A stretch of 64,000 nucleotides of DNA from Archangium lipolyticum. GTDB taxonomy: Bacteria; Myxococcota; Myxococcia; Myxococcales; Myxococcaceae. Shown piece by piece: positions 16,905 through 26,057 of the stretch; the first letter of the stretch is position 1; each line of letters begins with the position of its first letter. A program made the translations under genes and the position numbers. Below the pieces are notes generated by a model. That model was not told the origin of the DNA. It searched no databases and worked only from the letters and a program-made list of their open reading frames with translations. Location: positions 62,001 through 126,000 of the forward strand of contig NZ_JANKBZ010000029.1 of assembly GCF_024623785.1 (NCBI RefSeq), written 5' to 3'.

Positions 16905-17230
16905 CTCGGGGTCCTTGAAGAACCAGGGGGAACAGGAAAGAACGGCGGCCCTGTGGCCGCCCGAGGCGGATGTAGCCCGGGAACCCCAGGCCGTCAACGA
17001 ACCTGACTTCTCCGGTCATGCCGACTCGTTCAGCGCCCGGGCGAGCAACCCCTCCAGCCCCAAACCTTCGTCCCGCAACGGATGTAGGACATGTCCAGAC
17101 CTTTCGCCCCGGCCCTGTTCATCTAATGACACACCGGGCCATGAACAACCCGGACTTCGGCTTCGTCGAGGAATGGTATCCCTCCCGGGAGGCGGCGAGA
17201 CTGCCGCATCCTTTCCTGGAGCCTCGAACC
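16905..17230. other. Divergent intergenic region between dnaN and a lipoprotein gene
   Basis: About 326 bp that must hold the dnaN promoter and that of the lipoprotein gene. A perfect 10-bp palindrome GGACATGTCC lies at 17087-17096. An open plus-strand frame runs through from 17018 into the lipoprotein gene but has no signal or motif and is not supported as coding. No DnaA boxes of the TTATCCACA type were found by eye. Confidence 0.5.
17087..17096. promoter_or_regulatory. Perfect palindrome GGACATGTCC upstream of dnaN
   Basis: A 10-bp perfect dyad placed mid-way between the divergent start codons. It could be a regulator site, but a single 10-bp palindrome in GC-rich DNA is weak evidence. 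Confidence 0.2.
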
Positions 17231-17710
17231 ATGACCCTGCGTCAGCCCCTCCTCGCCGCCCTCGCCTTCGGCATGCTCGCCGGTTGCACCCGCAACACCA
17301 CCGAGTCCCGCCCCGCCGAGTCCGGTGGCACCCCCACCGAGAGGGCCACGCCCTCCACCAACCCCTCGGGTGAACCCCCCCCGAGTGAGCCGCCCTCGCG
17401 CGGCACCGCCGCCGCCGACAAGGCGGGAGCCCCCGTCGTCTACATCGTGAAGGACAGCGGTGTGCGCTGCATGGCCGCCCCCTGCCCCTCCTTCATCGCC
17501 ACCCGGCCGGACCGGCCCAACGAGGATGGGCTCCAGGTCACCGATGTCGACCTCGCCCCGCTCGGCCTCGCCGAGGAGCGGCGCGCCAACATCCTCGAGG
17601 CGACCCACTCGCCCACCGGCCTCAAGGTCGAGGCCACCGTGGTCACCGTCCCCAAGGCGGGCCCCGCCGGGGATGCCACCGTGCTGCGCGTCACCAGGGT
17701 CGTCGAGTAA
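17231..17710 (+). CDS. Lipoprotein with DUF6748-like domain
   Basis: A 159-residue lipoprotein: a short signal peptide ends in the lipobox MLAGC (Cys19), followed by a Pro/Ser/Thr-rich linker (residues 20-65) and a compact beta domain (about 68-159). The domain opens with VVYIVKDSGVRCMAAPCPSF, the RC-x-x-x-PCP signature of DUF6748-type myxobacterial proteins, and ends with the strand ATVLRVTRVV. ATG 17231 is chosen because it begins the signal peptide. Probably anchored at the outer membrane; function unknown. It is divergent from dnaN and 75 bp before the Ig-repeat gene. Confidence 0.75.
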   Translation: MTLRQPLLAALAFGMLAGCTRNTTESRPAESGGTPTERATPSTNPSGEPPPSEPPSRGTAAADKAGAPVVYIVKDSGVRCMAAPCPSFIATRPDRPNEDGLQVTDVDLAPLGLAEERRANILEATHSPTGLKVEATVVTVPKAGPAGDATVLRVTRVVE

Positions 17711-17785
17711 GTAGGCCCTCCCTCCGCACCCGGAAGCGAGTATCCTGACCACCTGTCGGCACCAAGGTCAGAGGATGTTTCCGGG

Positions 17786-20038
17786 ATGGCGTGGCGAGTG
17801 GATGTCACACCCCAGGTCGGTCGCGGGACCCGGTGGCTCCTCGGGCCGCTGGTCCTGCTGTGCCTCCTGGGAGCCAGCACCCCCCGAGCCGCGTCCGCCC
17901 CGCGCCTGTCGGCCTCGCCCCGTCAGCTGCTCTCCGGACGCGACACCCGCTCCACCCTCGCCGTCTCCGGCCCCGGGCTGCCCTCCGACGTGCGCCTGGC
18001 GTGCAGCGCGGGCCGCGTCACCCTGGCGCGACGCTCCGCCCCGGATTCGCTCCAGGCCACCTTCGTCCCGCCCCGCTCCGACACCCTCGGCACCTTCCTC
18101 TGCGCCGCCGTGTCCCCCTCCGCGGGCACCCACGCCACCGTGGTGCTCGAGATGCAGCGCCGCCAGGTGCTCCCGCTCACCGGACTGCCTCCACTCGGCC
18201 GCGTGGAGGTGCGCATCGGCGACACCCTCCATGGCCCCGTCCGCGCCAACGCCGCCGGACAGGCCGAGGTGCCCGTCCTCCTCTCCCCCACGCTCTCGCA
18301 GGCCACCGTCTCGGCCACCGCGCCCGGTCAGCCCGAGCAGCAGCGGCTCCTGCCCCTGCCCGTCTCCTCCAGGCCCGTGGTGCTCCTCGTCGCCGAGGAG
18401 TCCTCCGTCGAGGCGGATGGAGCGCGAGGCGTCCGCGTGTGGGCCTTCTCCATCGACGGGCGCGGTGAGCCGCTGGACACGGCCCCGGCCTTCTCTCGCA
18501 TCGAGGGCACGTTCGAGCCGCGGCGCGTGGCCCCGGGCGTCCACGTGGGCACGTTCGTTCCCCACCCCCGCGCCACTCCAGGTCAGGCGGTGCTGACGGC
18601 GCAGGCCGGCAACGGAGAGCCCTCCTCCGTCCGCGTGGAGCTGCGGCCGGGCGTGAAGCCCTCGCTCACCGTGGAGGCCGCCGCGCGGGAGCTGCTGGCG
18701 GATGGAGCCTCGGGCACCGACATCACCGTGCGCGTCCAAGACGGGCAGGGACGCGGGTTGCCCGGGCAGCCTCTCCGGCTCCAGGCCACGCACGGGGAGG
18801 TGGCGCCCCTGCAGGACCGCGGAGATGGCACCTACCTCGCGCGCTACCGAGCCCCCGTCGGCGGGGGAGAGGCACAGCTCGTCGCGAAGCTCGACGGCGC
18901 GCCCCCGGCCTCGCTCTCGCTGACACTGCGCCCTCCCCCGCGCCTCACCCTGGAGGCGAACGCCCGCGAGCTGCCCGCCGACGGTGTGACGCGGCTCGTG
19001 CTCCAGCTCACCGCCCGCGACCCGAAGGGCGCCCTGGCTCCGGATGGGACGGTGGTCTCCCTCACCTCCACGCTCGGAATGGTGCCCGCCTCCGTGAAGA
19101 CGCGCGAGGGCCGGGCCACCGTCGAGCTCGTCTCCGGCCACCAGTCCGGCGAGGCCCTCGTCGAGGCCCGGTGGGAGAACGCGAGCGCCAGCACCTCCGT
19201 GCGCCTCGTCCCCGGCGCTCCCGCCCGCCTGCGCGTCCGCACCGAGGAGCGCGAGGTGCGCTGTGACGGCCTCGACAGCGCGCGGGTGCACCTCGTCGTC
19301 CAGGACACCCACGGCAACCCGCTGGACGGCGTCCCCATCACCCTGAGCGCCGCGGGCACCCAGGCCGAGCACGGGTACTTCGAGCGCGTGGCGGCCCTCG
19401 GTGGCGGCGAGTTCGTCTCCCGCTTCCACGCGCCCTCCCGGTGCGAGGGCGGCCTGGCCACCGTGCTCGCCGCGGCGGGTGACGCGCGAGGCGATGCCCG
19501 GCTCACCCTCTCCCCGCGCACGCCCCGCGCTCTCACCGTGCGGCTCGGCGCGCAGAGCAACCTCGCCCGGCTCATCCAGCCCTCCCTGGAGCTGGAGGGA
19601 GACCTGCGCCCCTACGCGTTCGGCGAGCGGCTCGCCGCCAGTGCCTCCGTGCAGGTGGCCTGGGGCAGCCTCTCGCTGCGGGGCCAGACTCCGGCCCAGG
19701 AGGACTTCGACCTGAAGGTGGGCGCCCTCACCACCACCGTGTCCGCCGGCGCGCGCTGGCTCCAGCCCCTCACCGACACCCTCTCCGCCTACGCGGGGGC
19801 CGGGCTCGACGCGCACCTCGTTCAATTCACCTGGAACATCTCCCTGGAGGAGGGCAGCCAGCGCCAGCTCTCCGCGGCGCTGGGCGGCCACCTGCGGCTC
19901 GGGCTGATGCGCTCGCTCGGCCCCGGAGAGCTCATGCTCCAGGCACGCTACGGACTCGCCCGGCTCCCCGAGAACGGCGCCTTCCGCGGCCCCATCGGCG
20001 GACTCTCCGCCTCGCTCGGCTACCGCTTCCCGCTCTGA
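17786..20038 (+). CDS. Ig-repeat (invasin-like) protein with C-terminal outer-membrane barrel
   Basis: A 750-residue secreted protein. The signal peptide (LLGPLVLLCLLGASTPRAASA) is followed by several bacterial Ig-like units (about 40-590), including ADGASGTDITVRVQDGQGRGLPGQP and CDGLDSARVHLVVQDTHGNPLDGVP, the Big_1 pattern of invasin and intimin. The last 160 residues have alternating amphipathic strands (SAYAGAGLDAHLVQFTWNI, LMLQARYGLARL) and end in GGLSASLGYRFPL, a typical barrel end with terminal aromatics. In intimins the barrel precedes the Ig domains; here the order is reversed. It leads a compact cluster with an Ig lipoprotein (15-bp gap) and a histidine kinase. Confidence 0.75.
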   Translation: MAWRVDVTPQVGRGTRWLLGPLVLLCLLGASTPRAASAPRLSASPRQLLSGRDTRSTLAVSGPGLPSDVRLACSAGRVTLARRSAPDSLQATFVPPRSDTLGTFLCAAVSPSAGTHATVVLEMQRRQVLPLTGLPPLGRVEVRIGDTLHGPVRANAAGQAEVPVLLSPTLSQATVSATAPGQPEQQRLLPLPVSSRPVVLLVAEESSVEADGARGVRVWAFSIDGRGEPLDTAPAFSRIEGTFEPRRVAPGVHVGTFVPHPRATPGQAVLTAQAGNGEPSSVRVELRPGVKPSLTVEAAARELLADGASGTDITVRVQDGQGRGLPGQPLRLQATHGEVAPLQDRGDGTYLARYRAPVGGGEAQLVAKLDGAPPASLSLTLRPPPRLTLEANARELPADGVTRLVLQLTARDPKGALAPDGTVVSLTSTLGMVPASVKTREGRATVELVSGHQSGEALVEARWENASASTSVRLVPGAPARLRVRTEEREVRCDGLDSARVHLVVQDTHGNPLDGVPITLSAAGTQAEHGYFERVAALGGGEFVSRFHAPSRCEGGLATVLAAAGDARGDARLTLSPRTPRALTVRLGAQSNLARLIQPSLELEGDLRPYAFGERLAASASVQVAWGSLSLRGQTPAQEDFDLKVGALTTTVSAGARWLQPLTDTLSAYAGAGLDAHLVQFTWNISLEEGSQRQLSAALGGHLRLGLMRSLGPGELMLQARYGLARLPENGAFRGPIGGLSASLGYRFPL

Positions 20039-20053
20039 CGAAAAGAGGCTCGC

Positions 20054-22354
20054 ATGCGCTTCCCCGCCTTCTGCCTCGTGCTGGTCTGCGTGCTGTCCTG
20101 TGCCCCCCGCCAGGACGTCCCCCGCCTCGACAAGGTGTCTCCGGATCAGACGCTGTTCGGCTCGCCCGAGCGCCTGCTGCTCTCCGGCGCCTTCGCGACG
20201 GACCTGGCGGTGGACCTGGGCTCCGACGCGCCCCCCTCGGTGGAGAACCGCTTCGAGGTGCGCATCGGCCCCGAGCTCGCCACCTCCGTGCGCCTGCGCT
20301 CCCGCGACACGCTGGAGGCCACCACGCCCTCCACCCTGCCCCCGGGCCGCCACGACATCACCGTCACCGACGCCCAGAGCCGCTCCGTCACCCTGCACGA
20401 GGCCCTCGAGGTCATCGACCGCGACGTGCAGCGCCTCGTCTTCGTCACCTCGATGCGCTCGGCCCACCCCGACGCCTGGACGGAGCCCATCCGCATCGAG
20501 CTGAGGGATCCCTCGGGCCAGCCCGCTCCCACCTCCATCGCGCGCACGCTTCGCATCGCGAGCGACTCCCCCACCGGCCGCATCTCCTCCCTGGGCAAGC
20601 CGGACGAGGCCCAGCCCGAGCTGGAGGTGACACTCGCGCCGGGCGAATGGGGACTGAACCTGCGCTACAAGGACACCACGCCCGGCTATCACACACTGGA
20701 GTCCAACAGTGAGGGCCTGCCCTCCATCGCCCAGACGGTGGCGGTGGGACGGCTGGGCCCTCCGACGGCGGTGCGCTTCACCCGCGTGCCCTCCTGGCCG
20801 CTGACGGCCGGTGCCCCGGTGGCGCTCGCCGTGGAGGTGCTGGACGACAGCGGTGGCCCGGCCTCGCTCCCGGCCACGGGCATCCAGCTGGAGCTGAGCA
20901 CCTCCTCGCCCGCGGGCGGACTGGTCGTCACCGCGGGAGACCCGTACCACCCCGCCCTCTCCCTCATCCTCGAGGGCTCGCGAGGAGGCCGTCTGCCCAT
21001 CCTCTACCGTGACACGCACAGCGCGGCGGAGGTGTGGTTGTCGGCCACGGCGATCAACCGCGACACGCTCAACCCGCTCGAGCCCGACCGGGTGAACCTC
21101 CGGGTGGAGCCCGGACCCACCCGGCGCTTCGAGGTGCAGCGCTTCAGCTCCGGGTCCCCGCAGGCGGGCGTCCCCGAGCTCTTCATGGTCCAATCCCAGG
21201 ATGGCTGGCGCAACCCCACGTCCTTCGAGGGGACCGTGCTGCTGGAGACCGTCCCCGCCGACCCGGACTTCCATCCCATCAGCGCCTGGCTCGAGGCGGG
21301 CAGGGCCTCCTTCACCGCCAACTTCACCCGGGTGCAGACGGTGTCCGTGGTGGTGACGGACCCCAACGCGCCCACCGTGCGCGGCGTCTCCCCGGAGCTC
21401 TCCGTCCGACCGGGCCCGCCCGTGCGCCTCGCGGTGTCCAGCGTGGAGGGCCCCCAGCAGGCCGGCAGGCCCTTCTCCCTCATGCTCGAGGCGCTGGACC
21501 GCTACGGCAACCGCTCGGAGACGCCCCTGTCCGTGACGCTCTCCGCCTCCGGTGTCCCCGAGGGCGCGCTGACCCCCACCTCCAGCGGCACCTTCATGGG
21601 AGCCATCACCCTGCCGGTGACGATCACCACCGCCCTGGACGAGACGCGCCTCACCCTCATCGAGGGCCCGGCCGACGCGCCCGGAGAGCTGCGCGCCACC
21701 ACCGGGAACTTCGCCGTGCTTCCCGGCCCCACGCAGCGCTTCGTGGTGGAGGACACGACCAGTCCCCAGCGGGCGGACATCCCCTTCCCGGTGCGCATCC
21801 GCGCGGTGGACACCTACGGCAACACCACCCGGGACGTGCACGACCTGCAGCTCGGAGCCGATGGCGTCCACGCGCACCTCTTCTCCCCCGCCTCCTTGTC
21901 TGGCTTCCAGGGCAAGGCCGATGTGATGGTCACCCTGTGGCAGGCCACCACCGGGACGCGGGTGCTCGTCAGCACCACCAGCGGCACCGCCAGGGGACAG
22001 CAGGCCGGCCTCTTCACCGTGTCTCCGGGAAACTTCGCCGGCTACGTGTTCCTGAAGCCCGGCTGCATCGCCGATGGCGACCGGTGGAAGCTCACCCTGA
22101 GCGCCGTGGACAAGTGGAACAACGTCGTCACCGGTTACACGGGGACGGCCCGGCTCACGCTGTCGCCATTCGGCACCATCAATCCCACTACCACGCGCGC
22201 CTTCAGCGCGGGCACCACCACCGAGTCCAACGCCCTGCTCGAGGGAGTGACGGGCCGCGCGCCCAACTCCTGCCTGCAGCTCACCGCCGCCGACAGCGTG
22301 GACACCAACAAGTCGACGACGACGTGCCTCAACCTGCAGACGAGCTGCCCCTGA
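20054..22354 (+). CDS. Ig-repeat lipoprotein (IPT/TIG and Big_1-like domains)
   Basis: A 766-residue lipoprotein with the lipobox VLSC (Cys16). After PRLDKVSPDQTLFGSPERLLLSG, an IPT/TIG-like domain (about 20-120), there are at least four Big_1-like units marked by DRYGNRSETPLSVTLSASG, DTYGNTTRDVHDLQL and DKWNNVVTGYTGTARL. The C-terminus carries three cysteines (CLQL, TTCLNLQTSC) that may form a disulfide. Such repeats form stiff rods on the cell surface. The 15-bp gap to the barrel gene and 10-bp gap to the kinase gene suggest that the three products act together. Confidence 0.78.
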   Translation: MRFPAFCLVLVCVLSCAPRQDVPRLDKVSPDQTLFGSPERLLLSGAFATDLAVDLGSDAPPSVENRFEVRIGPELATSVRLRSRDTLEATTPSTLPPGRHDITVTDAQSRSVTLHEALEVIDRDVQRLVFVTSMRSAHPDAWTEPIRIELRDPSGQPAPTSIARTLRIASDSPTGRISSLGKPDEAQPELEVTLAPGEWGLNLRYKDTTPGYHTLESNSEGLPSIAQTVAVGRLGPPTAVRFTRVPSWPLTAGAPVALAVEVLDDSGGPASLPATGIQLELSTSSPAGGLVVTAGDPYHPALSLILEGSRGGRLPILYRDTHSAAEVWLSATAINRDTLNPLEPDRVNLRVEPGPTRRFEVQRFSSGSPQAGVPELFMVQSQDGWRNPTSFEGTVLLETVPADPDFHPISAWLEAGRASFTANFTRVQTVSVVVTDPNAPTVRGVSPELSVRPGPPVRLAVSSVEGPQQAGRPFSLMLEALDRYGNRSETPLSVTLSASGVPEGALTPTSSGTFMGAITLPVTITTALDETRLTLIEGPADAPGELRATTGNFAVLPGPTQRFVVEDTTSPQRADIPFPVRIRAVDTYGNTTRDVHDLQLGADGVHAHLFSPASLSGFQGKADVMVTLWQATTGTRVLVSTTSGTARGQQAGLFTVSPGNFAGYVFLKPGCIADGDRWKLTLSAVDKWNNVVTGYTGTARLTLSPFGTINPTTTRAFSAGTTTESNALLEGVTGRAPNSCLQLTAADSVDTNKSTTTCLNLQTSCP

Positions 22355-22364
22355 GCCCGCGTCC

Positions 22365-24242
22365 ATGAGAATCCGCTCCCGGCTGCTGCTGCTGCTCATC
22401 GCCACCGCCGCGGTGCCCACGCTCGCCATGGGACTGCTGGCCTGGCGCGACGCGGAGCGGGCACTCGGGGACGCCGTCGCCGAGCAGTACCGGCGCAGCG
22501 CGCGCGCCGAGGCCGAGCACGCCTCCACCTATGTCCTCTCGCTCGCCACGGAGCTGGGTGGCGCCCTGCTGCACCTGGACCCGGAGGCGCTCGGGCCCGC
22601 CCAGGCCCAGGAGTTCCTCGCCCGCGTCTTCCTGCGGCGCGACCGCATCTCCCTGGTGGGACTCTTCGATGGGCAGGGGAGGATGACGGCCTCCGTCTTC
22701 GTGGACGACCCGGAGGCCTTCGCGCGGCAGGAGCCGCAGTTCCGCCGCCATGACACCGTGGCCGCCGGGGAGGTGGAGGACTTCCGGCGCCGGGCCGCGG
22801 AGCTGCTCTCCCAGGTGCCCCCGGGGCGCGCGTACGCCATCTCCGCGCCCTACCTCACCGCCGTGCGCCAGCGGCCCGCGGTGGTGGTGGTGGCGCTCGG
22901 ACCCAGGGGAGGCCCGGGAGGACTGGCCGCCGAGCTGGGACTGGAGGAGCTCTCCCAGCGGCTGGCCGCCAGCGGGGACGGGAGCGAGCGCGTCTTCCTG
23001 CTGGATGGAGGGGGCCGGCTGCTGCTGAGCGGAGACCCGGAGCGAGAGCGCCGCCGCGAGGAGTTCGCCACGAGGCTGCCGGGAGCACCGGGCGCGCAAG
23101 GGACGGGGCAGGCCGGGTACGAGGAGGAGGGCCGCACGTGGATGGCGGCCTACAGCCCGGTGCCCGGGCTGGACTGGGTGGCGGTGGTGGCCCGTCCGCG
23201 AGAAGCGGCGCTCGCGCCGTTGGATGCACTGGCCCGGAACACCTTCGGGGTGCTCGGGCTGACGCTGGTGGGCGTGCTGGTGCTGGCCCCGCTGCTGGCG
23301 CGGGCCATGGCACGCCCCATCGCCCGGCTGGCCGGGGGCGCGCGGGAGCTCGCCCGGGGCAACCTCGGCCACCGCATCTCCCTGCCGCGCCGGGACGAGC
23401 TGGGAGACCTCGCCCGCACCTTCAATGACATGAGCCAGGCGCTGGAGGTGGCGCACCGCGAGCTGCTGGGCTTCAACGCACAACTGCAGAGCCAGGTGGA
23501 GGAGCGCACCCGGGAGCTGCAGAAGACACAGGCACAGCTCTCGCGCAGCCAGCGCCTGGCGGCCATGGGAGACCTGGCGGCCGGCATGGCCCACGAGATG
23601 AACAACCCGCTCGCCGCCATCCTGGGCAACGTGCAACTGCTGTTGATGGACCTGCCGGAGGAGGACCCCTCGCGGAGGATGCTCTCCGCCGTCCTGCAGC
23701 AGGCCCAGCGCATCGCCAACATCGTCCGCGAGCTGCAATTGCTGGTGGAGCGGCAGCACTTCGGACGCACGCCGTTGGACCTGCACAAGATGCTGCAACG
23801 CGTGCTGGATGGGCGAGGGGCGGACCTGTCGGCGGCGGGCGTGCGGGTGACGTGTCGGTTCGCTCCCGGGGAGGTGAGGGTGCTCGGAGACCAGCAGGCG
23901 CTGAGTGACGTCTTCGGCCGGCTGCTGGGCAATGCCCTCAATGCGCTGAAGGACAGACCGGAGCGCGAGCTCACGCTCGTCACACAGAGGGCGGCCGAGC
24001 AGATGGTGCAGGTGGAGCTGAGGGACACGGGCCGGGGAATTCCCCGCGAGCACCTGGAGCGCATCTTCAATCCCTTCTTCACCACCAAGCAGCAATGGAG
24101 CGGCAAGGGCCTGTCGCTGGCGGTGTGCCATCGCGTCATCGAGGACCACGGCGGCACCATCACCCTGCAGAGCGAAGAAGGGGTGGGAACGACCGTGACG
24201 CTGATGCTGCCCGCGGCCCCGATGCCGCCGCCCCTCGTGTGA
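22365..24242 (+). CDS. HAMP-containing sensor histidine kinase
   Basis: A 625-residue membrane histidine kinase. Membrane helix 1 (about 5-25), a periplasmic sensor domain of Cache-like size (about 30-295), membrane helix 2 (about 300-320), HAMP (320-372), a coiled coil (375-400), then the H-box AAGMAHEMNNPL with His410. The ATPase core has LLGNALNAL, DTGRGIP, FNPFFTTK and GKGLSLAVCHRV. Conservative changes in the last glycine box (GLSLAV for GLGLAI) are noted. No receiver is encoded nearby. Its place directly after two Ig-repeat surface genes suggests it senses surface or contact cues, which is inference. Confidence 0.92.
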   Translation: MRIRSRLLLLLIATAAVPTLAMGLLAWRDAERALGDAVAEQYRRSARAEAEHASTYVLSLATELGGALLHLDPEALGPAQAQEFLARVFLRRDRISLVGLFDGQGRMTASVFVDDPEAFARQEPQFRRHDTVAAGEVEDFRRRAAELLSQVPPGRAYAISAPYLTAVRQRPAVVVVALGPRGGPGGLAAELGLEELSQRLAASGDGSERVFLLDGGGRLLLSGDPERERRREEFATRLPGAPGAQGTGQAGYEEEGRTWMAAYSPVPGLDWVAVVARPREAALAPLDALARNTFGVLGLTLVGVLVLAPLLARAMARPIARLAGGARELARGNLGHRISLPRRDELGDLARTFNDMSQALEVAHRELLGFNAQLQSQVEERTRELQKTQAQLSRSQRLAAMGDLAAGMAHEMNNPLAAILGNVQLLLMDLPEEDPSRRMLSAVLQQAQRIANIVRELQLLVERQHFGRTPLDLHKMLQRVLDGRGADLSAAGVRVTCRFAPGEVRVLGDQQALSDVFGRLLGNALNALKDRPERELTLVTQRAAEQMVQVELRDTGRGIPREHLERIFNPFFTTKQQWSGKGLSLAVCHRVIEDHGGTITLQSEEGVGTTVTLMLPAAPMPPPLV

Positions 24243-24277
24243 CCCCCTCTCCCTCTGGGAGAGGGCCGGGGTGAGGG
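24243..24277. repeat. Intergenic palindromic repeat, copy 1
   Basis: CCCTCTCCC, a short loop and GGGAGAGGG followed by CGGGGTGAGGG form a hairpin directly after the histidine kinase stop codon. A near-identical copy lies at 34907-34941. It has the form of an interspersed REP-like element and may also end transcription between the convergent genes here. Confidence 0.7.
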
Positions 24278-24288
24278 TCTACCCGAGG

Positions 24289-24684
24289 TCATGCCCCGTG
24301 CTGCTGGCGCTCGTGAAGCACCTCCACGTAGTCGCGCAGGACACGGAAGGAATCGCTGTCATAGATGAGGGGACTGGCGGACGAGACATGCTCCTCCAAG
24401 GCGAACAAGGAGGAGGTCAGCGCGCGCCAGCCCTCGAGCATCTCCCCATAGCGGTGCTGCTCGAGCAGGGTGCGGAACTCCTTCACGGAGGGAATGTCCG
24501 CGTGACGGTTGAAGGAGCCCCAGTTCCAGGCGCGGGAGAAGAGCTCCTCGGTGCCCACCAGGCGCAGCTGTTCCTTGTGACGCCGGCTGGCCTCCTTCTC
24601 CCTGCGCCAGAAGAAGACGGCCAGGGCAACCCACCCGACGAGGAACAGCCCTCCCAGTATTCCGAGCAGCGTGCAGACGCGCAT
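24289..24684 (-). CDS. Small membrane-anchored protein
   Basis: A 131-residue protein with one N-terminal membrane helix (LGILGGLFLVGWVALAVFFW), then a basic stretch (RREKEASRRHKEQ) that should stay cytoplasmic, and a helical soluble domain (residues 40-131). No known family is recognised. Its ATG lies three bases after the stop codon of the frame-broken gene upstream, so it was probably its operon partner. It is convergent with the histidine kinase across the REP-like repeat. Confidence 0.7.
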   Translation of the reverse strand: MRVCTLLGILGGLFLVGWVALAVFFWRREKEASRRHKEQLRLVGTEELFSRAWNWGSFNRHADIPSVKEFRTLLEQHRYGEMLEGWRALTSSLFALEEHVSSASPLIYDSDSFRVLRDYVEVLHERQQHGA

Positions 24685-24687
24685 GAC

Positions 24688-25172
24688 CTACGGTTCCCTC
24701 GATTCCCCGCGCCGAGCCGCACGCTCCGGCGTGAAGGAGCCCTGGGTATAGCGTGAAGGCGGGGACAGCGGAGCGGTCCGCGGCGAACACCTCCTCCACC
24801 GTGAAGAGGGCCTCGGCGGTGACGAGGAAGAAGCGCCCGGCCCTTCACCCACGCCACCTCCCGGGAGGCCTCCTCGCCCACCGGGGCGGACGCTGACGGC
24901 CAGACGAGGGAGACGCGGGCCGCGGCCGCGAGCGCCGGAGGCCCACGCCGAAGACGTTGGACGCGGGCCCGGGAGACGACCCGCAGGGCCACCTCCGCGG
25001 GTGCGTACCGGGCCAGCGTGTTCTCGCCATCCACCAGGAGCGCGGCGAGCCGGGCGGCCCCCTCCGGCTCCAGAAGGAGCCGGGCGCGGGCCAGGGCGAG
25101 CTCCTCGGGCGGCAGCTCACCCAGGACGATTCTCTCGAGAAGCCAGTCGGGGGTACGAGTGGGGGGACTCAT
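24688..25172 (-). pseudogene. Anti-sigma-like gene broken by two frameshifts
   Basis: The start is sound: AGGAGG lies four bases before ATG 25172, giving MSPPTRTPDWLLERIVLGELPPEE, a start typical of myxobacterial anti-sigma-like proteins. The frame is good to EVAWVKG (near 24845), then coding jumps to a second frame (FFLVTAEALFTVEEVFAADR) and near 24750 to a third (YTQGSFTPERAARRGESREP, stop at 24688-24690). All three segments keep the high third-position G/C of real coding sequence, and the rebuilt stop is next to the following gene. Either the gene has recently died or the assembly has two one-base errors. Confidence 0.65.
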
Positions 25173-25349
25173 GTAGCCTCCTGAAGGGAGGGAACACCGG
25201 TCCCGCGCCTGTCTGTTACCCCTCTTGTCGTGATCGCCCAGGTCTTCCTGGCTGGACTACAAGCGAGCGAGCAGCCCCCCTCGCCCACCTCTGTGTGGCT
25301 TTGTTCACTTCCCATGAGCCGTCGACTGGAAGGCACTACTCAGGAGTCC

Positions 25350-26054
25350 ATGGACCCGAGTACCTTGCCGCGCTCGCCTCTCATCTCCGCGCCCCCACCC
25401 GTGATTCACGACACCATCTCCGCGCTCCGGGAGTCCTACCTTTCCGCCCAGCTCAAGGGAAACCGCCGCGAGGCGCTCCGCCTGCTGGTGGATGAGGGCA
25501 TCCTGCGGGGTATCCCCCTGCCCACCCTGCACCTGGAGATCATCCAGGAGGCCCAGCGGGAGATCGGCCGGCTCTGGCAGGAGAACCACATCTCGGTGGC
25601 CCAGGAGCACCTGGCCACCGCCATCTCCCAGCTCGCCCTGTCTCACCTCTACCGACACCTGCCGAGAGATCCATCCAACGGGCGCACGGTGATGATCTCC
25701 TGCGTGGAGGGAGAGCTGCACGAGCTGGGCGCCCGCGTGGCGAGCGACTTCCTGGAGATGGCGGGCTTCGACGTACGCTTCCTGGGGGCGAATGTCCCCA
25801 CGGAACATCTGGTGCGCGAGGTGCGTGCGCAGAAACCCGATTTGCTGGCGCTCTCGGTCACCATGACGTACCACATCCCGGCCTTGCGTCAGGCGGTGGC
25901 GGCGGTGCGCGAGGTAGCGCCGTTGTTGCCACTGGCCGTAGGGGGATTGGCCTTCTCCTGGGTCCCCGGGCTGGAGGCGGAATTGGGAGTCCCCTTCTTC
26001 GGCAAGGACGCGCGCGAGCTGGTCGCGTCGGCCTGCAGGATGTTCGAGGTCTAG
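25350..26054 (+). CDS. Cobalamin-binding protein with CarH-type photoreceptor motifs
   Basis: A 234-residue protein with a helical B12-binding-2 domain (about 15-100) and a Rossmann-like cobalamin domain (about 105-234). It has W-x9-EH (Trp76, Glu86, His87), the motif over the adenosyl group in CarH/LitR photoreceptors, and E-x-H-x-x-G (Glu122, His124, Gly127), in which the His is the lower cobalt ligand. Unlike CarH there is no MerR DNA-binding domain, so any output would be by protein contact. Start choice: ATG 25350 with GGAG close by; upstream starts would add up to 40 unmatched residues. It is 3 bp from the next gene in a cluster with two hybrid kinases. Confidence 0.88.
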   Translation: MDPSTLPRSPLISAPPPVIHDTISALRESYLSAQLKGNRREALRLLVDEGILRGIPLPTLHLEIIQEAQREIGRLWQENHISVAQEHLATAISQLALSHLYRHLPRDPSNGRTVMISCVEGELHELGARVASDFLEMAGFDVRFLGANVPTEHLVREVRAQKPDLLALSVTMTYHIPALRQAVAAVREVAPLLPLAVGGLAFSWVPGLEAELGVPFFGKDARELVASACRMFEV

Positions 26055-26057
26055 ACA

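Noticed and set aside
16905-17230. Replication origin beside dnaN
   Set aside because: No dnaA gene, no cluster of TTATCCACA-like boxes and no A/T-rich unwinding stretch; dnaN appears away from dnaA here.
17018-17230. N-terminal extension of the DUF6748-like lipoprotein
   Set aside because: The extension would bury the signal peptide and lipobox that begin at 17231, and it has no motif.
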